Part shown: positions 46,351-56,539 of the stretch, piece by piece
Position numbering within the stretch: position 1 is the first letter of the stretch
Layout: every line of letters starts with the position of its first letter
Assembly: GCA_964460905.1 (NCBI GenBank)
Contig: CAYWRM010000002.1
Coordinates: forward strand, 183,381 to 247,380
Direction: 5' to 3'
Length of the DNA stretch: 64,000 nucleotides
DNA from: GCA-002708315 sp964460905
Lineage (GTDB): Bacteria > Bacteroidota > Bacteroidia > Bacteroidales > F082
The notes under the pieces: model-generated
Databases searched by the model: none
What the model was told of the DNA's origin: nothing
The model's input: only the letters and a program-made list of their open reading frames with translations
Translations under genes and position numbers: made by a program

Positions 46351-46410
46351 TTCAAGTGACTAACAATGACAACCAATGACTAACAATGACAACAAATGAC
46401 TATCAATGAC
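46351..46410. repeat. 10-bp tandem repeat upstream of mfd
   Basis: Six consecutive 10-base units: TTCAAGTGAC, TAACAATGAC, AACCAATGAC, TAACAATGAC, AACAAATGAC, TATCAATGAC. All end in TGAC and four have CAATGAC. The array ends 15 bases before the mfd start, so it would be in its promoter or leader. Confidence 0.75.
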
Positions 46411-46425
46411 AAAAATAATTAACTC

Positions 46426-49400
46426 TTGATTCCATCTCAACTCATAAAACTATTTTTGGAAAATCCTGTAACTGGGCTATTCCAAAAGCTAATTGATGAT
46501 GGTAATCAACATATACTTGCAAAAGGTTTAATTGGGTCTTCAACTGCTCTATTGGTAGCTTCTGTTTTTAGTCAAAAAGGAAAACAACAACACTTGGTTG
46601 TATTACCTGATAAAGAGCAAGCAGCATATTTTTACAATGATGTTGAAAGTTTACTTGATGAATCAGATTCTGACTTAAATCAAAAGAGAGTATTATTTTA
46701 TCCCACATCGTACAAACGTCCTTATGAACCTGAAACTGTTGATCGCACATACCAACTTTCAAGAACAGAGGTTCTTAAGCGTACCATGTCTGGTGATAAA
46801 AAAACTATTATAGTAACATATTCTGAGGCATTAGCGGAGAAAGTTATTACTAAAAAATACCTTTCTAAAAATCTAATGAAATTAAGAAAAGGTGAAGAGG
46901 TATCGTTAGATTTTATAAGTGATTTGCTTTTTGATTTTGAATTTGAGTACGTTGATTTTGTTGCTGAACCCGGACAGTTTGCCATAAGAGGTGGAATTAT
47001 AGATGTGTTTTCATTTTCCAATGAACATCCGTATCGTATTGAGTTTTTTGGTGATGAAGTTGAATCAATCAGAACGTTTAATCCTTCTACCCAATTATCT
47101 CTACAACATTTAACCCGGATTACATTGTTACCCAATGTTCAAAACCGCGAGATAAGTGAAGAGCGGGTTGGCTTTCTGGATTTTATACCTTCTTCAACGT
47201 TGCTATGGTTCGATAATATTGATTTTACTATTGATAGTATTGAAAATGAATATAAAAAAGCTTTAGCCGGTTTTGCTAAATTAGAAAATGCTAAAACAAC
47301 TAATAATCCGGAAACTCTTTTTTCTGATAGTAAGTCAATTAGTAACCATATATCTGATTTTTCTACAGTTGAGTTTTCAAGTGATAGTTTTTTTAAGGAT
47401 GTACAAAAGATTGAATTTAATCAAAAACCTCAACCATCATTTAATAAAAACTTTGAATTATTAATAAATGATATTAAGAAACAATCGTTAGCTGGATTTA
47501 GTTGCCTGATTTTTTCAAATAACCAAAAACAGATTGAACGACTATATGACATCTTTGAAGATATGCAAGCCGAAATATCTGAAAAAGATAAGGCAAGGTT
47601 TATACCTGTAAATCAAAGTATTAGTAGTGGGTTTGTTGATGGCGAACTAAAGCTGCTTTGTTATACAGATCATCAAATATTTAATCGCTATCACAAATTC
47701 AAATTGCGCGAAGGATTTGGTAACAAGGAAGTTATTTCAATTAAAGAATTATACAATTTAAATCCCGGTGATTTTGTTACACATATTGATCATGGAGTTG
47801 GTCGTTTTGATGGACTACAAACAATTGACAATAATGGCAAAAAACAAGAAGCGATTAGAATAATCTATAAAAACAGTGATATACTTTATGTTAGTATTCA
47901 CTCTTTACATCGAATTTCAAAATATGTAGGAAAAGATGGTACTCCGCCTACCCTTAATAAGTTAGGGACAAAAACATGGAGTAAATTAAAAAGTAAAACC
48001 AAAAGCAGAGTAAAAGATATTGCCCGTGATTTGATTAAGTTATATGCTCTTCGTAAAGACGTAAAAGGAATTCAATATTCTCCCGACACATATCTTCAAA
48101 ATGAACTTGAGGCGTCATTTATTTATGAAGATACTCCCGATCAGCTAAAAGCTACTATTGATACAAAAAAAGATATGGAGGCTTCCTTCCCAATGGATCG
48201 TTTGGTATGTGGTGATGTTGGATTTGGCAAGACGGAAATTGCAATTAGGGCAGCATTTAAAGCCGTAAGCGAAAGCAAGCAGGTAGCTGTTCTTGTTCCA
48301 ACAACAATTTTAGCTCTTCAACATTTTAACACTTTTAGCCAACGACTTAAGGAGTTTCCTGTTACGGTTGATTATGTTAATCGTTTTAAAAGTGCGAAAC
48401 GGCAAAAAGATACTCTACTGAAGCTTAAAGAAGGTAAAGTTGATATTCTTATTGGAACTCACAGGCTGTTAAGTAAGGATATTGAATTTAAAGATTTGGG
48501 GCTTTTTATTGTTGATGAGGAGCAAAAATTTGGTGTTGCAGCCAAAGAAAAGCTAAAGCAAATTAGGGCTAATGTAGATACGTTAACACTCACAGCTACA
48601 CCAATTCCTCGTACGTTACAGTTTTCACTTATGGGGGCTCGCGATTTAAGTATAATAAATACAGCACCTCCTAACCGTCATCCAATCCAAACTCAAATCA
48701 GATCGTTTGGAGCAGAAGTAATAAGTGATGCTATAAATTATGAAATTTCAAGAGGCGGACAAGTATTTTTTGTGCACAACAGGGTGCAAAATATATTGGA
48801 TGTGCATGATATGCTAATGAAGTTTGTGCCCGGAATAAGAATTGGCATAGGCCATGGACAGATGGAAGGACAGAAGCTTGAAAAAGTAATGCTTGATTTT
48901 ATTGATGGCGATTATGATGTTCTACTGGCAACAACAATAATTGAATCGGGGCTTGATATTCCAAATGCTAACACTATAATTATAAATGATGCCCAAAATC
49001 ATGGTTTGAGTGATTTACATCAGCTTAGAGGTAGAGTTGGGCGTTCTAACAGACAGGCTTTTTGCTATTTATTGTCGCCACCACTTTCTACATTAACATC
49101 TGAAGCACGTAAAAGGCTCAAAGCTATTGAAGAAAATGGAGATTTAGGTAGTGGTTTTAATATTGCCATGCGCGATCTGGATATTCGTGGAGCCGGTAAT
49201 ATACTTGGTGCAGAACAAAGCGGATTTATTTCTGATATTGGTTATGAAATGTATCAAAAGATACTTGATGAGGCTATACTTGAACTAAAGGAAAGTGAAT
49301 TTGCTGAGCTCTACAATAATGAACAAAAAGAAATTGATTTTGTTAGTGATTGCCAAATTGAAACTGATTTGGAAATTCGTATTCCTGATGACTATATTAA

Positions 49401-49800
49401 CAATATTACAGAACGATTGAGCCTATATAAGGAGCTTGATAACATGGATAACGAACAAGGATTAACTACATTTATTGAAAGCATGACTGACCGTTTTGGC
49501 CCTCTTCCTCATCAGGCAGTTTCACTTATTAACACTATTCGTTTAAGATGGCTTGCCAGAAATATAGGGTTTGTTAAGTTATATCTGAAAAACAATCGTA
49601 TGACAGGGTATTTTACCGAAAGCCACGATTCTCCATTTTTTCAGTCCGACAAATTTGGGAAAGTACTTGAGTTTATTCAGCAAAATCAAGACTCTTCCGT
49701 AATGAAAGAAATTAAAGGCAGCCTAACACTGAGGTTTGAAAATGTAATATCTGTTGAAAAAGCTATTGCCTTTCTTCAAAATATTTCAAATAATGATTAA
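46426..49800 (+). CDS. mfd: Transcription-repair coupling factor
   Basis: Removes stalled RNA polymerase and recruits UvrA to start repair. 1,124 residues in the usual order: UvrB-like N terminus (about 1-330), RNA-polymerase-interacting domain starting LNPGDFVTHIDHGVGRFDG (about 445), the helicase with GDVGFGKTE, DEEQKFGV and TATPIPRT, then GRVGRSNRQAFCYLL, and a C-terminal TRCF domain. The start is a TTG, with an in-frame stop two codons upstream and no ATG nearby. The stop codon's last base is the first base of a MITE-like element. Confidence 0.96.
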   Translation: MIPSQLIKLFLENPVTGLFQKLIDDGNQHILAKGLIGSSTALLVASVFSQKGKQQHLVVLPDKEQAAYFYNDVESLLDESDSDLNQKRVLFYPTSYKRPYEPETVDRTYQLSRTEVLKRTMSGDKKTIIVTYSEALAEKVITKKYLSKNLMKLRKGEEVSLDFISDLLFDFEFEYVDFVAEPGQFAIRGGIIDVFSFSNEHPYRIEFFGDEVESIRTFNPSTQLSLQHLTRITLLPNVQNREISEERVGFLDFIPSSTLLWFDNIDFTIDSIENEYKKALAGFAKLENAKTTNNPETLFSDSKSISNHISDFSTVEFSSDSFFKDVQKIEFNQKPQPSFNKNFELLINDIKKQSLAGFSCLIFSNNQKQIERLYDIFEDMQAEISEKDKARFIPVNQSISSGFVDGELKLLCYTDHQIFNRYHKFKLREGFGNKEVISIKELYNLNPGDFVTHIDHGVGRFDGLQTIDNNGKKQEAIRIIYKNSDILYVSIHSLHRISKYVGKDGTPPTLNKLGTKTWSKLKSKTKSRVKDIARDLIKLYALRKDVKGIQYSPDTYLQNELEASFIYEDTPDQLKATIDTKKDMEASFPMDRLVCGDVGFGKTEIAIRAAFKAVSESKQVAVLVPTTILALQHFNTFSQRLKEFPVTVDYVNRFKSAKRQKDTLLKLKEGKVDILIGTHRLLSKDIEFKDLGLFIVDEEQKFGVAAKEKLKQIRANVDTLTLTATPIPRTLQFSLMGARDLSIINTAPPNRHPIQTQIRSFGAEVISDAINYEISRGGQVFFVHNRVQNILDVHDMLMKFVPGIRIGIGHGQMEGQKLEKVMLDFIDGDYDVLLATTIIESGLDIPNANTIIINDAQNHGLSDLHQLRGRVGRSNRQAFCYLLSPPLSTLTSEARKRLKAIEENGDLGSGFNIAMRDLDIRGAGNILGAEQSGFISDIGYEMYQKILDEAILELKESEFAELYNNEQKEIDFVSDCQIETDLEIRIPDDYINNITERLSLYKELDNMDNEQGLTTFIESMTDRFGPLPHQAVSLINTIRLRWLARNIGFVKLYLKNNRMTGYFTESHDSPFFQSDKFGKVLEFIQQNQDSSVMKEIKGSLTLRFENVISVEKAIAFLQNISNND

Positions 49801-49961
49801 TACCAAATATACCCCATAATGTCACATATAAATTGATCCTTTTTCCCATATTCTTCAGCTAAAAATATTTCCGTAGCATATGGCTATGCAAAGATTTTTA
49901 ACTTCGTATATGAAAAAAATCACTCAATTTCTTATACGTCATTATGAAATATAATTGGTAT
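49800..49961. mobile_element. MITE-like element with long inverted arms
   Basis: Terminal arms ATACCAAATATACCCCATAATG (at 49800-49821, 22 bases) and 49940-49961 are complementary at 18 of 22 positions. The whole 162 bases fold imperfectly on themselves around 49880, with further paired blocks such as TAAAAAT/ATTTTTA and ATTGA/TCAAT. It has no coding capacity. The size, terminal inverted repeats and lack of genes fit a MITE; no flanking target duplication was established by eye. Confidence 0.6.
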
Positions 49962-50019
49962 AGAAGGAAATTGGGTGCTCCCATTTTCCCTATTTCGTTA
50001 TACCCACAAAATTCTTTTC

Positions 50020-50027
50020 TATCTTTG
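50020..50027 (+). promoter_or_regulatory. -7 box (TATCTTTG) for the GT2 gene
   Basis: TATCTTTG, a TAnnTTTG match, 24 bases before the ATG at 50052. Confidence 0.5.
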
Positions 50028-50051
50028 CATAACTTTTAAATTCTGTGCCGA

Positions 50052-50771
50052 ATGTCAAAAACCCTTTCAATAATTATTCCGTCATACAACGAAGGCAAAA
50101 CTATCAATTTAATTCTGGATAAAATTATTGAGGTCAGCCTTATTAATCAAATTAATAAAGAGATAATAATTGTTGATGATTGCTCAACAGATGATACACT
50201 AGAAGTTGTTGAAAAATATAAGCATGATATTAAGGACACTATAATCAGCATATATAGTCAGTCAAAAAATATGGGCAAAGGTGCGGCAATTCATCGGGGA
50301 ATAAATGAAGCAACAGGAGATTTTATTATTATACAGGATGCTGACCTTGAATACGATCCTAACGAATATAACAAGTTATTAGAGCCGATTTTAGTTGGTT
50401 TTGCAGATGTTGTATATGGTTCGCGTTTTATGGGAGGTAACCCCCATAGGATACTCTTCTTCTGGCATTCTATCGGTAATAAATTTCTTACTTTTCTGTC
50501 AAATATGTTTACTAATTTAAACTTATCAGACATGGAGACCTGCTATAAACTTTTTAATGTAGATATTATAAAATCATTACACCTCAAAGAACAACGTTTC
50601 GGATTTGAACCTGAGGTTACAGCAAAGATTTCAAGAATACCCAATATTCGCATTTACGAAGTTGGTATTTCATATTATGGCAGAACTTACACCGATGGTA
50701 AAAAAATTGGCTGGAAAGATGGGTTACGAGCAATTTACAGTATTTTGAAATATAATTTGTTTTCAAGATAA
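50052..50771 (+). CDS. Family 2 glycosyltransferase, polyprenyl-phosphate mannosyltransferase-like
   Basis: 239 residues. GT-A fold with the N-terminal SIIIPSYNEGKTI, IVDDCSTDDT and the metal-site DADLEYDP; then the sugar-acceptor segment VVYGSRFMGG and DMETCYKLF. It lacks a C-terminal membrane segment, like DPM1-type enzymes, which transfer a sugar from a nucleotide to a lipid phosphate. The donor sugar is not known. Its stop overlaps the next gene's ATG as TAATG. Confidence 0.88.
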   Translation: MSKTLSIIIPSYNEGKTINLILDKIIEVSLINQINKEIIIVDDCSTDDTLEVVEKYKHDIKDTIISIYSQSKNMGKGAAIHRGINEATGDFIIIQDADLEYDPNEYNKLLEPILVGFADVVYGSRFMGGNPHRILFFWHSIGNKFLTFLSNMFTNLNLSDMETCYKLFNVDIIKSLHLKEQRFGFEPEVTAKISRIPNIRIYEVGISYYGRTYTDGKKIGWKDGLRAIYSILKYNLFSR

Positions 50772-51709
50772 TGCCACAAAATATTATGCAATTAATAAAA
50801 CAAGTATTCCTGTTCTTTTTAGCAGCATCTATTTTATTATCGTGTTCCGAAACTTCATCAAACAATGATTTAAAATATAATCCAACTACGCTAAAGGAAT
50901 TACATGATGGTTTTTTTGATGAAGAAATTATTCCTGAAATAAACCAGATAAATAATAAGGAAATAACAATTATTACTACCGGTCATCTTTACCCGTTGCT
51001 TAATTATCCACTGGCTTATAATGCTATGATTGACAGTGCAATAAATCAAAACCCAGATTATATTTTCCTGCTTGGTGATTTAGTGCGTGACAATACTGAT
51101 GCTGAATGGGATTCGGTGTTAACTCGATTTGATAAAATTGGTTGTAAAATATATTTTGCTCCTGGGAATCACGATTTAAACTACCATTACGAACGCTGGG
51201 ATGGAAGTCGTGAGCACCAGTTTGAAGCCGAAATGAATTATGTGAATGAAGTTGGTTACCGGTATAAATTAATGAAAGACAATTTTGCAAATTACGTTTT
51301 CATTAATCCCAACGATTCGATTGACAGAGTGCTAAGTTATTTGGAAATAATAAAACCAGAACTGGACACTTCGAAATTGATGATATTACTGAGCAGTCAG
51401 TCACTATGGCACAATAAGCATCAAATTAAAGGTGATAACCATACATGGATGGCTAAGGCTTTTACTCGTGATGAAATACTACCTAAAGTTGAATATTTTG
51501 ATTATTTGACACATGGTGATTGGGGTGGTAAATTCTACGAAGGTATGTGGCCAAAAAGCGAAGGTAGATTTAAAGTATTTGCTGTTGGTAACAGAGTACC
51601 AGGTGATTCCTTGTATATTGCCAAGCTTGTTGTTTCTAATAATGAAATTAAAGGTTCATCAATTAGAATTGAGGTGCCTGAGGAGAGTGCCTGGTTTAAG
51701 GTAAAGTAA
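50771..51709 (+). CDS. Metallophosphoesterase lipoprotein
   Basis: 312 residues. The signal LFFLAASILLSC ends in a lipobox, with the lipid-attached Cys near residue 25. Calcineurin-like phosphoesterase motifs are present: YIFLLGDLVRDN (GDxxxD-like) and FAPGNHDLNY (GNHD), with a later H-containing LTHGDWGGKF. The usual first D-x-H is replaced by TTGHLYP, so the first metal site may be changed. Coupled to the GT2 gene. Confidence 0.82.
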   Translation: MPQNIMQLIKQVFLFFLAASILLSCSETSSNNDLKYNPTTLKELHDGFFDEEIIPEINQINNKEITIITTGHLYPLLNYPLAYNAMIDSAINQNPDYIFLLGDLVRDNTDAEWDSVLTRFDKIGCKIYFAPGNHDLNYHYERWDGSREHQFEAEMNYVNEVGYRYKLMKDNFANYVFINPNDSIDRVLSYLEIIKPELDTSKLMILLSSQSLWHNKHQIKGDNHTWMAKAFTRDEILPKVEYFDYLTHGDWGGKFYEGMWPKSEGRFKVFAVGNRVPGDSLYIAKLVVSNNEIKGSSIRIEVPEESAWFKVK

Positions 51710-51815
51710 TTGAAAACTAGTACTAAGTTATGGTGCTTAATGCATTACTGAAACTATTTTAAACACAATAAAAACACTAACCTACTAGGTATAAGTGTCA
51801 AATTAAGGGAGATTA

Positions 51816-53207
51816 CTACTCAAACCTACTAATCCCCCACTTAGTAACTACCCAAATATTCTTTTGTTTATCTTCAAACACTTCCTTTATGTAATTGTCC
51901 TCCAGCCCGTTATTAATTTTGTAATTTTTGATTTCATTATCTACAATTAAATATACGCCGTTTTTCTCGGTACCTACCCAAATTTCACTCTTAGAACTTT
52001 CGAATATTGAAGTTGCTTTCCAGCTTTTTTCCGGTGAGTAAACCACTTGCAAACTATCGGACTTCAATTTGTAAAGGCTTTTTTGTCCTGCAAACCAAAG
52101 AGTTTTGTTTTTTGTAATAATAAAATTGCTAAAATCATCATCAGTGATTCCATATTTCTTCACAAAACAAGTCCAGTTATTTCCATCAAAGAATGAAAGT
52201 CCCTTTTTCGAAAAGGCAATGAGCTGATTATCAAAATCAAATAATTGGCTAATGTTACCCTTAATCTTAATATTATCTTTGAAATAGGGTTTCCAACTGT
52301 CGTTTTTGTAAACACATAATGAGCTAAACCTGTTGTCTTTCTTTACGATAGCCCAAAGTCGTTGTTTGTTATCTTCAAGTAAATCGCTAACATTATTTTC
52401 TTTTATGCCTCTGTTTTTTTCATATTTGACCCACTTGTTACCAACTTGTTTTGCAATTCCGTGTCGTGTTGCTACCCAAATTTCATTGTCTGATGATTCT
52501 ATAACTTTATTACAAATATCAGAAGGCAACTGTTCTTTATTAAAATTAGTCCATTTTTTACCATCAAATTTATAGAGTCCATCTAGATTAGTTATCCAAA
52601 TATTTCCTTGCTCATCCTGCAAATGTGACGTAAAGTATTCCATCGGGTCTCCAATTGTTACTGCTGCTGACCCACCAATTTTATCAGGAAAGGTATGCCA
52701 TAACTGACCATTGAACATTTGAATTTTTCCCTCAACAAAAGCAAACCCAATATCTGAGATATCTTTTATACTACGTTCTTTTTCAAGCAGTATCCATATC
52801 CAACCACGCCTGTCCTCAAAAATATCTGCAACAACAAATCCATCATTATCGCGATCGTAAAATAGTGTCCAGTAACTACCATTGTATATAAACAATCCCT
52901 TTTCGGTAACAATCCACATTTCACCAACTATTGTCTCAAATATTTTTGTTACCCTACCCATATTTATTTTGGTTCCATTAGGGTCAGTTATGTTCTTTAT
53001 TGACACCCATTCATCTCCTGTAAAGGCATTAATACCTGAGTTTGTAGCAACCCAAATAACCCCTTTATGATCGACTTTGGTAAATAATATATTTGAGGAA
53101 GTAAGCCCGTCACTTTTCGTAAAGGTATGAAATTCATTTTGTGCAGTTGAGTTTAAAAACAATACACAAAAAAACAATAGCAAAATTTTGTTGGCTGCGA
53201 AACTCAT
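51816..53207 (-). CDS. Secreted two-component-regulator-type propeller protein
   Basis: 463 residues, signal peptide 1-22 (ending STAQN). It is built from Reg_prop repeats, such as GVIWVATNSGINAFTGDEW, GNIWITNLDGLYKFDGKKW, NEIWVATRHGIAKQVG and SEIWVGTEKNGVYLI. These form the sensor propeller found in hybrid two-component and SusR-like systems, but no histidine kinase or membrane segment follows. It is a stand-alone periplasmic propeller with no obvious partner beside it. Confidence 0.85.
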   Translation of the reverse strand: MSFAANKILLLFFCVLFLNSTAQNEFHTFTKSDGLTSSNILFTKVDHKGVIWVATNSGINAFTGDEWVSIKNITDPNGTKINMGRVTKIFETIVGEMWIVTEKGLFIYNGSYWTLFYDRDNDGFVVADIFEDRRGWIWILLEKERSIKDISDIGFAFVEGKIQMFNGQLWHTFPDKIGGSAAVTIGDPMEYFTSHLQDEQGNIWITNLDGLYKFDGKKWTNFNKEQLPSDICNKVIESSDNEIWVATRHGIAKQVGNKWVKYEKNRGIKENNVSDLLEDNKQRLWAIVKKDNRFSSLCVYKNDSWKPYFKDNIKIKGNISQLFDFDNQLIAFSKKGLSFFDGNNWTCFVKKYGITDDDFSNFIITKNKTLWFAGQKSLYKLKSDSLQVVYSPEKSWKATSIFESSKSEIWVGTEKNGVYLIVDNEIKNYKINNGLEDNYIKEVFEDKQKNIWVVTKWGISRFE

Positions 53208-53379
53208 TTTACTTGCGACTTTTATTGATGGGTTAAAGGTAAGAAAAAGTTGGTGGCAATTAAATTAATGATATTTATCTACTTATAAATGGTCTTAAGT
53301 TAGTAGCATATTACATTTGACTTTGCTACTAATTTTTCTTATTATACTACTAATTATTTATTTAATGTAAAGAAATTCA

Positions 53380-55179
53380 CTATTCAAAGAAAAAGAGATT
53401 ACTAACATTTTCTCTAAGTTTTTCTGCTCCCAGCATATATGCTTTCTTTCCAGCTTTTTTATAATCACTTCCACCTCCCTTAATCTGATCCAGATGGGTA
53501 CTATACATTTCTTCATCGTTGGAAGCATCAACCACTGAAATGTTTATATCCAAAAATGCAAAATATATCCCCTCATATTGGCTACCGGTAGTTGTGTTGG
53601 CGTTTATATTTATGATGAAATCAGCATCCGTTTCGTTGTCAACAAAATTGTACCCTTTATCTGCCAGAGTTTCTTTTACTATAGGTTCAAGTGTTGAAAT
53701 ATCCATAGGTTTGCTTTGAATCATTTCTTTACTCACAATAAAAACCGTTGGCTTTTCTGTCGCTAAGTCAATTGAAATCGGTATTACCGGATTTTGCTCT
53801 GATGCAATAGCATAATATATTGAGCTCTTTAATATGTTTAAATATTCAGCTAAATCAATTGAAGCTTCAAGCCTTAAAATTGGATTTTCAGTTCTTATTG
53901 AAGGAAGATAACATTGTGAAATTCCCAACTCACTTGTTAGGCTGGTGCATAAAATTTCTCCCGTTTCTATATTAATCACTTTAACAGGAATTCCTTCCAT
54001 TAAAACTCTTTCCGCAGTCGAATTTTTCAATAACTCAATTTCTATTGGTGAGGATAATGGTATCCCTAATTTAATTACTTCAGGGGCTTTTTTGACAAAT
54101 AATTGGTAACCTTCAAGAGCTTTTATTTTTTTAATTTGCTCAGGCAAATATTTAATATTCTCTTTGTCAATCCATGATAATGGAACACTTCCTTTGGAAA
54201 CGGCTATCAATTTTTCATGCTTGGTTACGGAAGCATTTATCTTTAGAAATTCACCTTCTTTCCAATAATTTCCATATGCAATCAAGTCATTTCCCCCCCC
54301 AGTTCCTGCCTTTACATTATAATTTCCTGTACTAACAAGTGCTGATTTAAATTCCTGATTCCATTTTTCAGAAAAAATACTACTTAGGCCTGTATTTTCA
54401 TAAGTAAAATTGTCGGTGTAAAGGACTTTATCTATTTCACCAAGTTGAAGGGAAATCCCATAAGCAACAAAATAAGCTGATTCACTTAAATTCAAGTCAT
54501 TTGGTTCCAATAATGCATCTATCTCACCAATAAGCTCAAGCTTAAGGTTATTAATTTCATCCATATCAATATCGGCAAACATCTTTCGGTTAAGAGCGAT
54601 AAGAAGAGTTCGGGCTTCATCAATATTACTTAGTACAGGCATAGCACCATAGAAACTTTTCAAAGCATTTTCCTTGCTGCCCTTTTTTACGTATTTGCGT
54701 CCCTCTGCAAGTTTCTGAACAATATCTTCTTTTCCTGATTTGATTAAGTTGCGATAATAGAATGCCAACTCTTTTTTATTCACAGTTGCAATGGCATATA
54801 CTTCATTTTTCTTTCGGTCGTAATAACTCTGTGTGGTTAAACCACTAATATTTGCTTTTGAGAAGGAAACACTTTTAGAAAGAAATTCTTCGTCAGATTT
54901 GCCATTTTTATTACTAATGTTTAAACTGTTATTAGTCTCTATTTCAACTTGTATACTTTGCAAGACTTGATCTTTAGCCATAGCTTCATAAACAGATTTC
55001 ACTTTCCCCGGATCTTCATCATTAGTATTACCCCCAGATACAAAACCAACCAGGAATTCATTTTCAGGATACGTGTTTTGTCGATTGTAATAATCTGTCC
55101 ATGCCGGTTGTTGTGCAATTGCACCAAATGAAAAACCAAGAATAGCTATTACTATATTTATCTTTTTTATCATACACAT
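53380..55179 (-). CDS. LPP20-family secreted protein
   Basis: 599 residues. The signal peptide ends about residue 22 (GAIAQQ), not a lipobox. PAWTDYYNRQNTYPENEFLVGFVSGG opens an LPP20-like domain (about 22-160), with SYYDRKKNEVYAIATVNKKEL. The rest has no family that I recognise; the final part (about 500-590) resembles domains like those in DUF4384/Lpo-type envelope proteins. An 8-G tract (complement of 54293-54300) codes for GGG in GTGGGND. It is on the same strand as CsgG-like and zinc-ribbon genes. A second ATG two codons in is possible. Confidence 0.75.
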   Translation of the reverse strand: MCMIKKINIVIAILGFSFGAIAQQPAWTDYYNRQNTYPENEFLVGFVSGGNTNDEDPGKVKSVYEAMAKDQVLQSIQVEIETNNSLNISNKNGKSDEEFLSKSVSFSKANISGLTTQSYYDRKKNEVYAIATVNKKELAFYYRNLIKSGKEDIVQKLAEGRKYVKKGSKENALKSFYGAMPVLSNIDEARTLLIALNRKMFADIDMDEINNLKLELIGEIDALLEPNDLNLSESAYFVAYGISLQLGEIDKVLYTDNFTYENTGLSSIFSEKWNQEFKSALVSTGNYNVKAGTGGGNDLIAYGNYWKEGEFLKINASVTKHEKLIAVSKGSVPLSWIDKENIKYLPEQIKKIKALEGYQLFVKKAPEVIKLGIPLSSPIEIELLKNSTAERVLMEGIPVKVINIETGEILCTSLTSELGISQCYLPSIRTENPILRLEASIDLAEYLNILKSSIYYAIASEQNPVIPISIDLATEKPTVFIVSKEMIQSKPMDISTLEPIVKETLADKGYNFVDNETDADFIININANTTTGSQYEGIYFAFLDINISVVDASNDEEMYSTHLDQIKGGGSDYKKAGKKAYMLGAEKLRENVSNLFFFE

Positions 55180-55254
55180 AACTATAAATCAATTTTAAGT
55201 TCAAATAATCGAATTTTCTATCATTCCAACCCTCCAGTTTACCAAAATCCTACA

Positions 55255-56538
55255 TTATTTAACATCAGATTTATGAACAAAGCCTGACTTAGTCCCTCTT
55301 AATTGAATTTTATAGAAAGCACCACTTTTTTCAATAACCTTAAACTCAAGTCCTCCTGGAACTTTTGCAGTTACTTCTGAAGTTTTATCAGGTAGTTCAT
55401 AAACAATAACCCTGTCGCTGCTATTTCCTTTTATTTGAACTCTGTCGGCAAGAGCACCGGCTGCTCCACCTCCAGTAAAAGTATATGGGTCTACCGGTCT
55501 TCCAATGTCATCAAGATATTCGTTCAATCCAATTCCGGCTTTTGCACGTTTTGTTGCTTCAGCATATCTCTCATTTGAATAGTCAAGATCATAGGCTATA
55601 TTATAATATTCATAAGCATCAGGGTATGAGCCAACCATTTCATATAAAATTCCTAAATTATATGCAGCTTTTGGATTATAAGAATCGGCTTCAAACATTG
55701 CATATACAATAGGAAAGGCTCTATCAAGATCCCCATTCTGAACAAACCCCAAGGCTTCTTTACTACTTTTCTTAAACTCTTTTAATTTAATTCTTTCAAA
55801 TTCATATTCAATATATTGGTACCCGGGGGCAAAATAATCTGAGAATTCTCTGGCCAACTGCTTCATACATGATTCTGCCATCACCTCAGGTCTTGGAATA
55901 CCTGATCGTTGATCATCGCATTTCCTAATTGAAAGTACTGTCTCGGCAGACTTTGTTCCAACAATCTGAGCGGTTTCAACGCTTACCATTTTTATTGTGC
56001 CTTTGGCAGTTACTTTTCGAGTCAGGCATGTTGAGCCAGATGAACTTGCAAGACCTAGCAACGTAGTTCCTTTCTCATCAACACTGCTATAACTAACGCT
56101 TCCCATTATAATAACATCAAGCCCAAGTAAACGACCTACTTCAGCTGCTGAGCCTTCATCAAGCGCACCACTCAACGAAAGACGCTGCTCTTTTAACACT
56201 TTCTGAAGCTGGTCGCGTTCGATTATCTGATAAAAATCAGTTTTTACTCCTTTAACAAATGTTTGGCCTTCTTTTCCTTTTTGTATGCCCCAGAATTTAC
56301 TCCCCTTATCATAAATACCACGATACTGATCAAGCAGATCTGTAACCATAAAGTCAGTTACCATTTTATTCATTCGTCTATTATTAGTGCATTCAAATTC
56401 CAGAACACCTATCTTCTTAATAGTATAAAAAGGTTTTTCGGGTGCTTTTAGTATAAAACATTCAATATCTTGTGATATAAGAGTCATATTGAAAGCCAAA
56501 AGTAAAATCAGAATAATTTTAACTGTTCGCATATTCAT
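55255..56538 (-). CDS. CsgG-family protein with TPR and SH3 tail
   Basis: 427 residues. CsgG forms the outer-membrane secretion pore for curli in Enterobacteria, and Bacteroidota have many paralogues of unclear role. Signal peptide 1-22, no lipobox. CsgG domain about 35-240: KIGVLEFECTNNRR, ERDQLQKVLKEQRLSLSG, AEVGRLLGLDVIIMGSVSYS. Then two TPR units (about 255-330: AAYNLGILYEMVGSYPDAYEYY) and a C-terminal bacterial SH3 segment (about 360-427). Encoded between the LPP20 and zinc-ribbon genes. Confidence 0.85.
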   Translation of the reverse strand: MNMRTVKIILILLLAFNMTLISQDIECFILKAPEKPFYTIKKIGVLEFECTNNRRMNKMVTDFMVTDLLDQYRGIYDKGSKFWGIQKGKEGQTFVKGVKTDFYQIIERDQLQKVLKEQRLSLSGALDEGSAAEVGRLLGLDVIIMGSVSYSSVDEKGTTLLGLASSSGSTCLTRKVTAKGTIKMVSVETAQIVGTKSAETVLSIRKCDDQRSGIPRPEVMAESCMKQLAREFSDYFAPGYQYIEYEFERIKLKEFKKSSKEALGFVQNGDLDRAFPIVYAMFEADSYNPKAAYNLGILYEMVGSYPDAYEYYNIAYDLDYSNERYAEATKRAKAGIGLNEYLDDIGRPVDPYTFTGGGAAGALADRVQIKGNSSDRVIVYELPDKTSEVTAKVPGGLEFKVIEKSGAFYKIQLRGTKSGFVHKSDVK

Positions 56539-56539
56539 A

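Noticed and set aside
46351..46410. CRISPR array
   Set aside because: Units are 10 bases with no spacers and no cas genes nearby.
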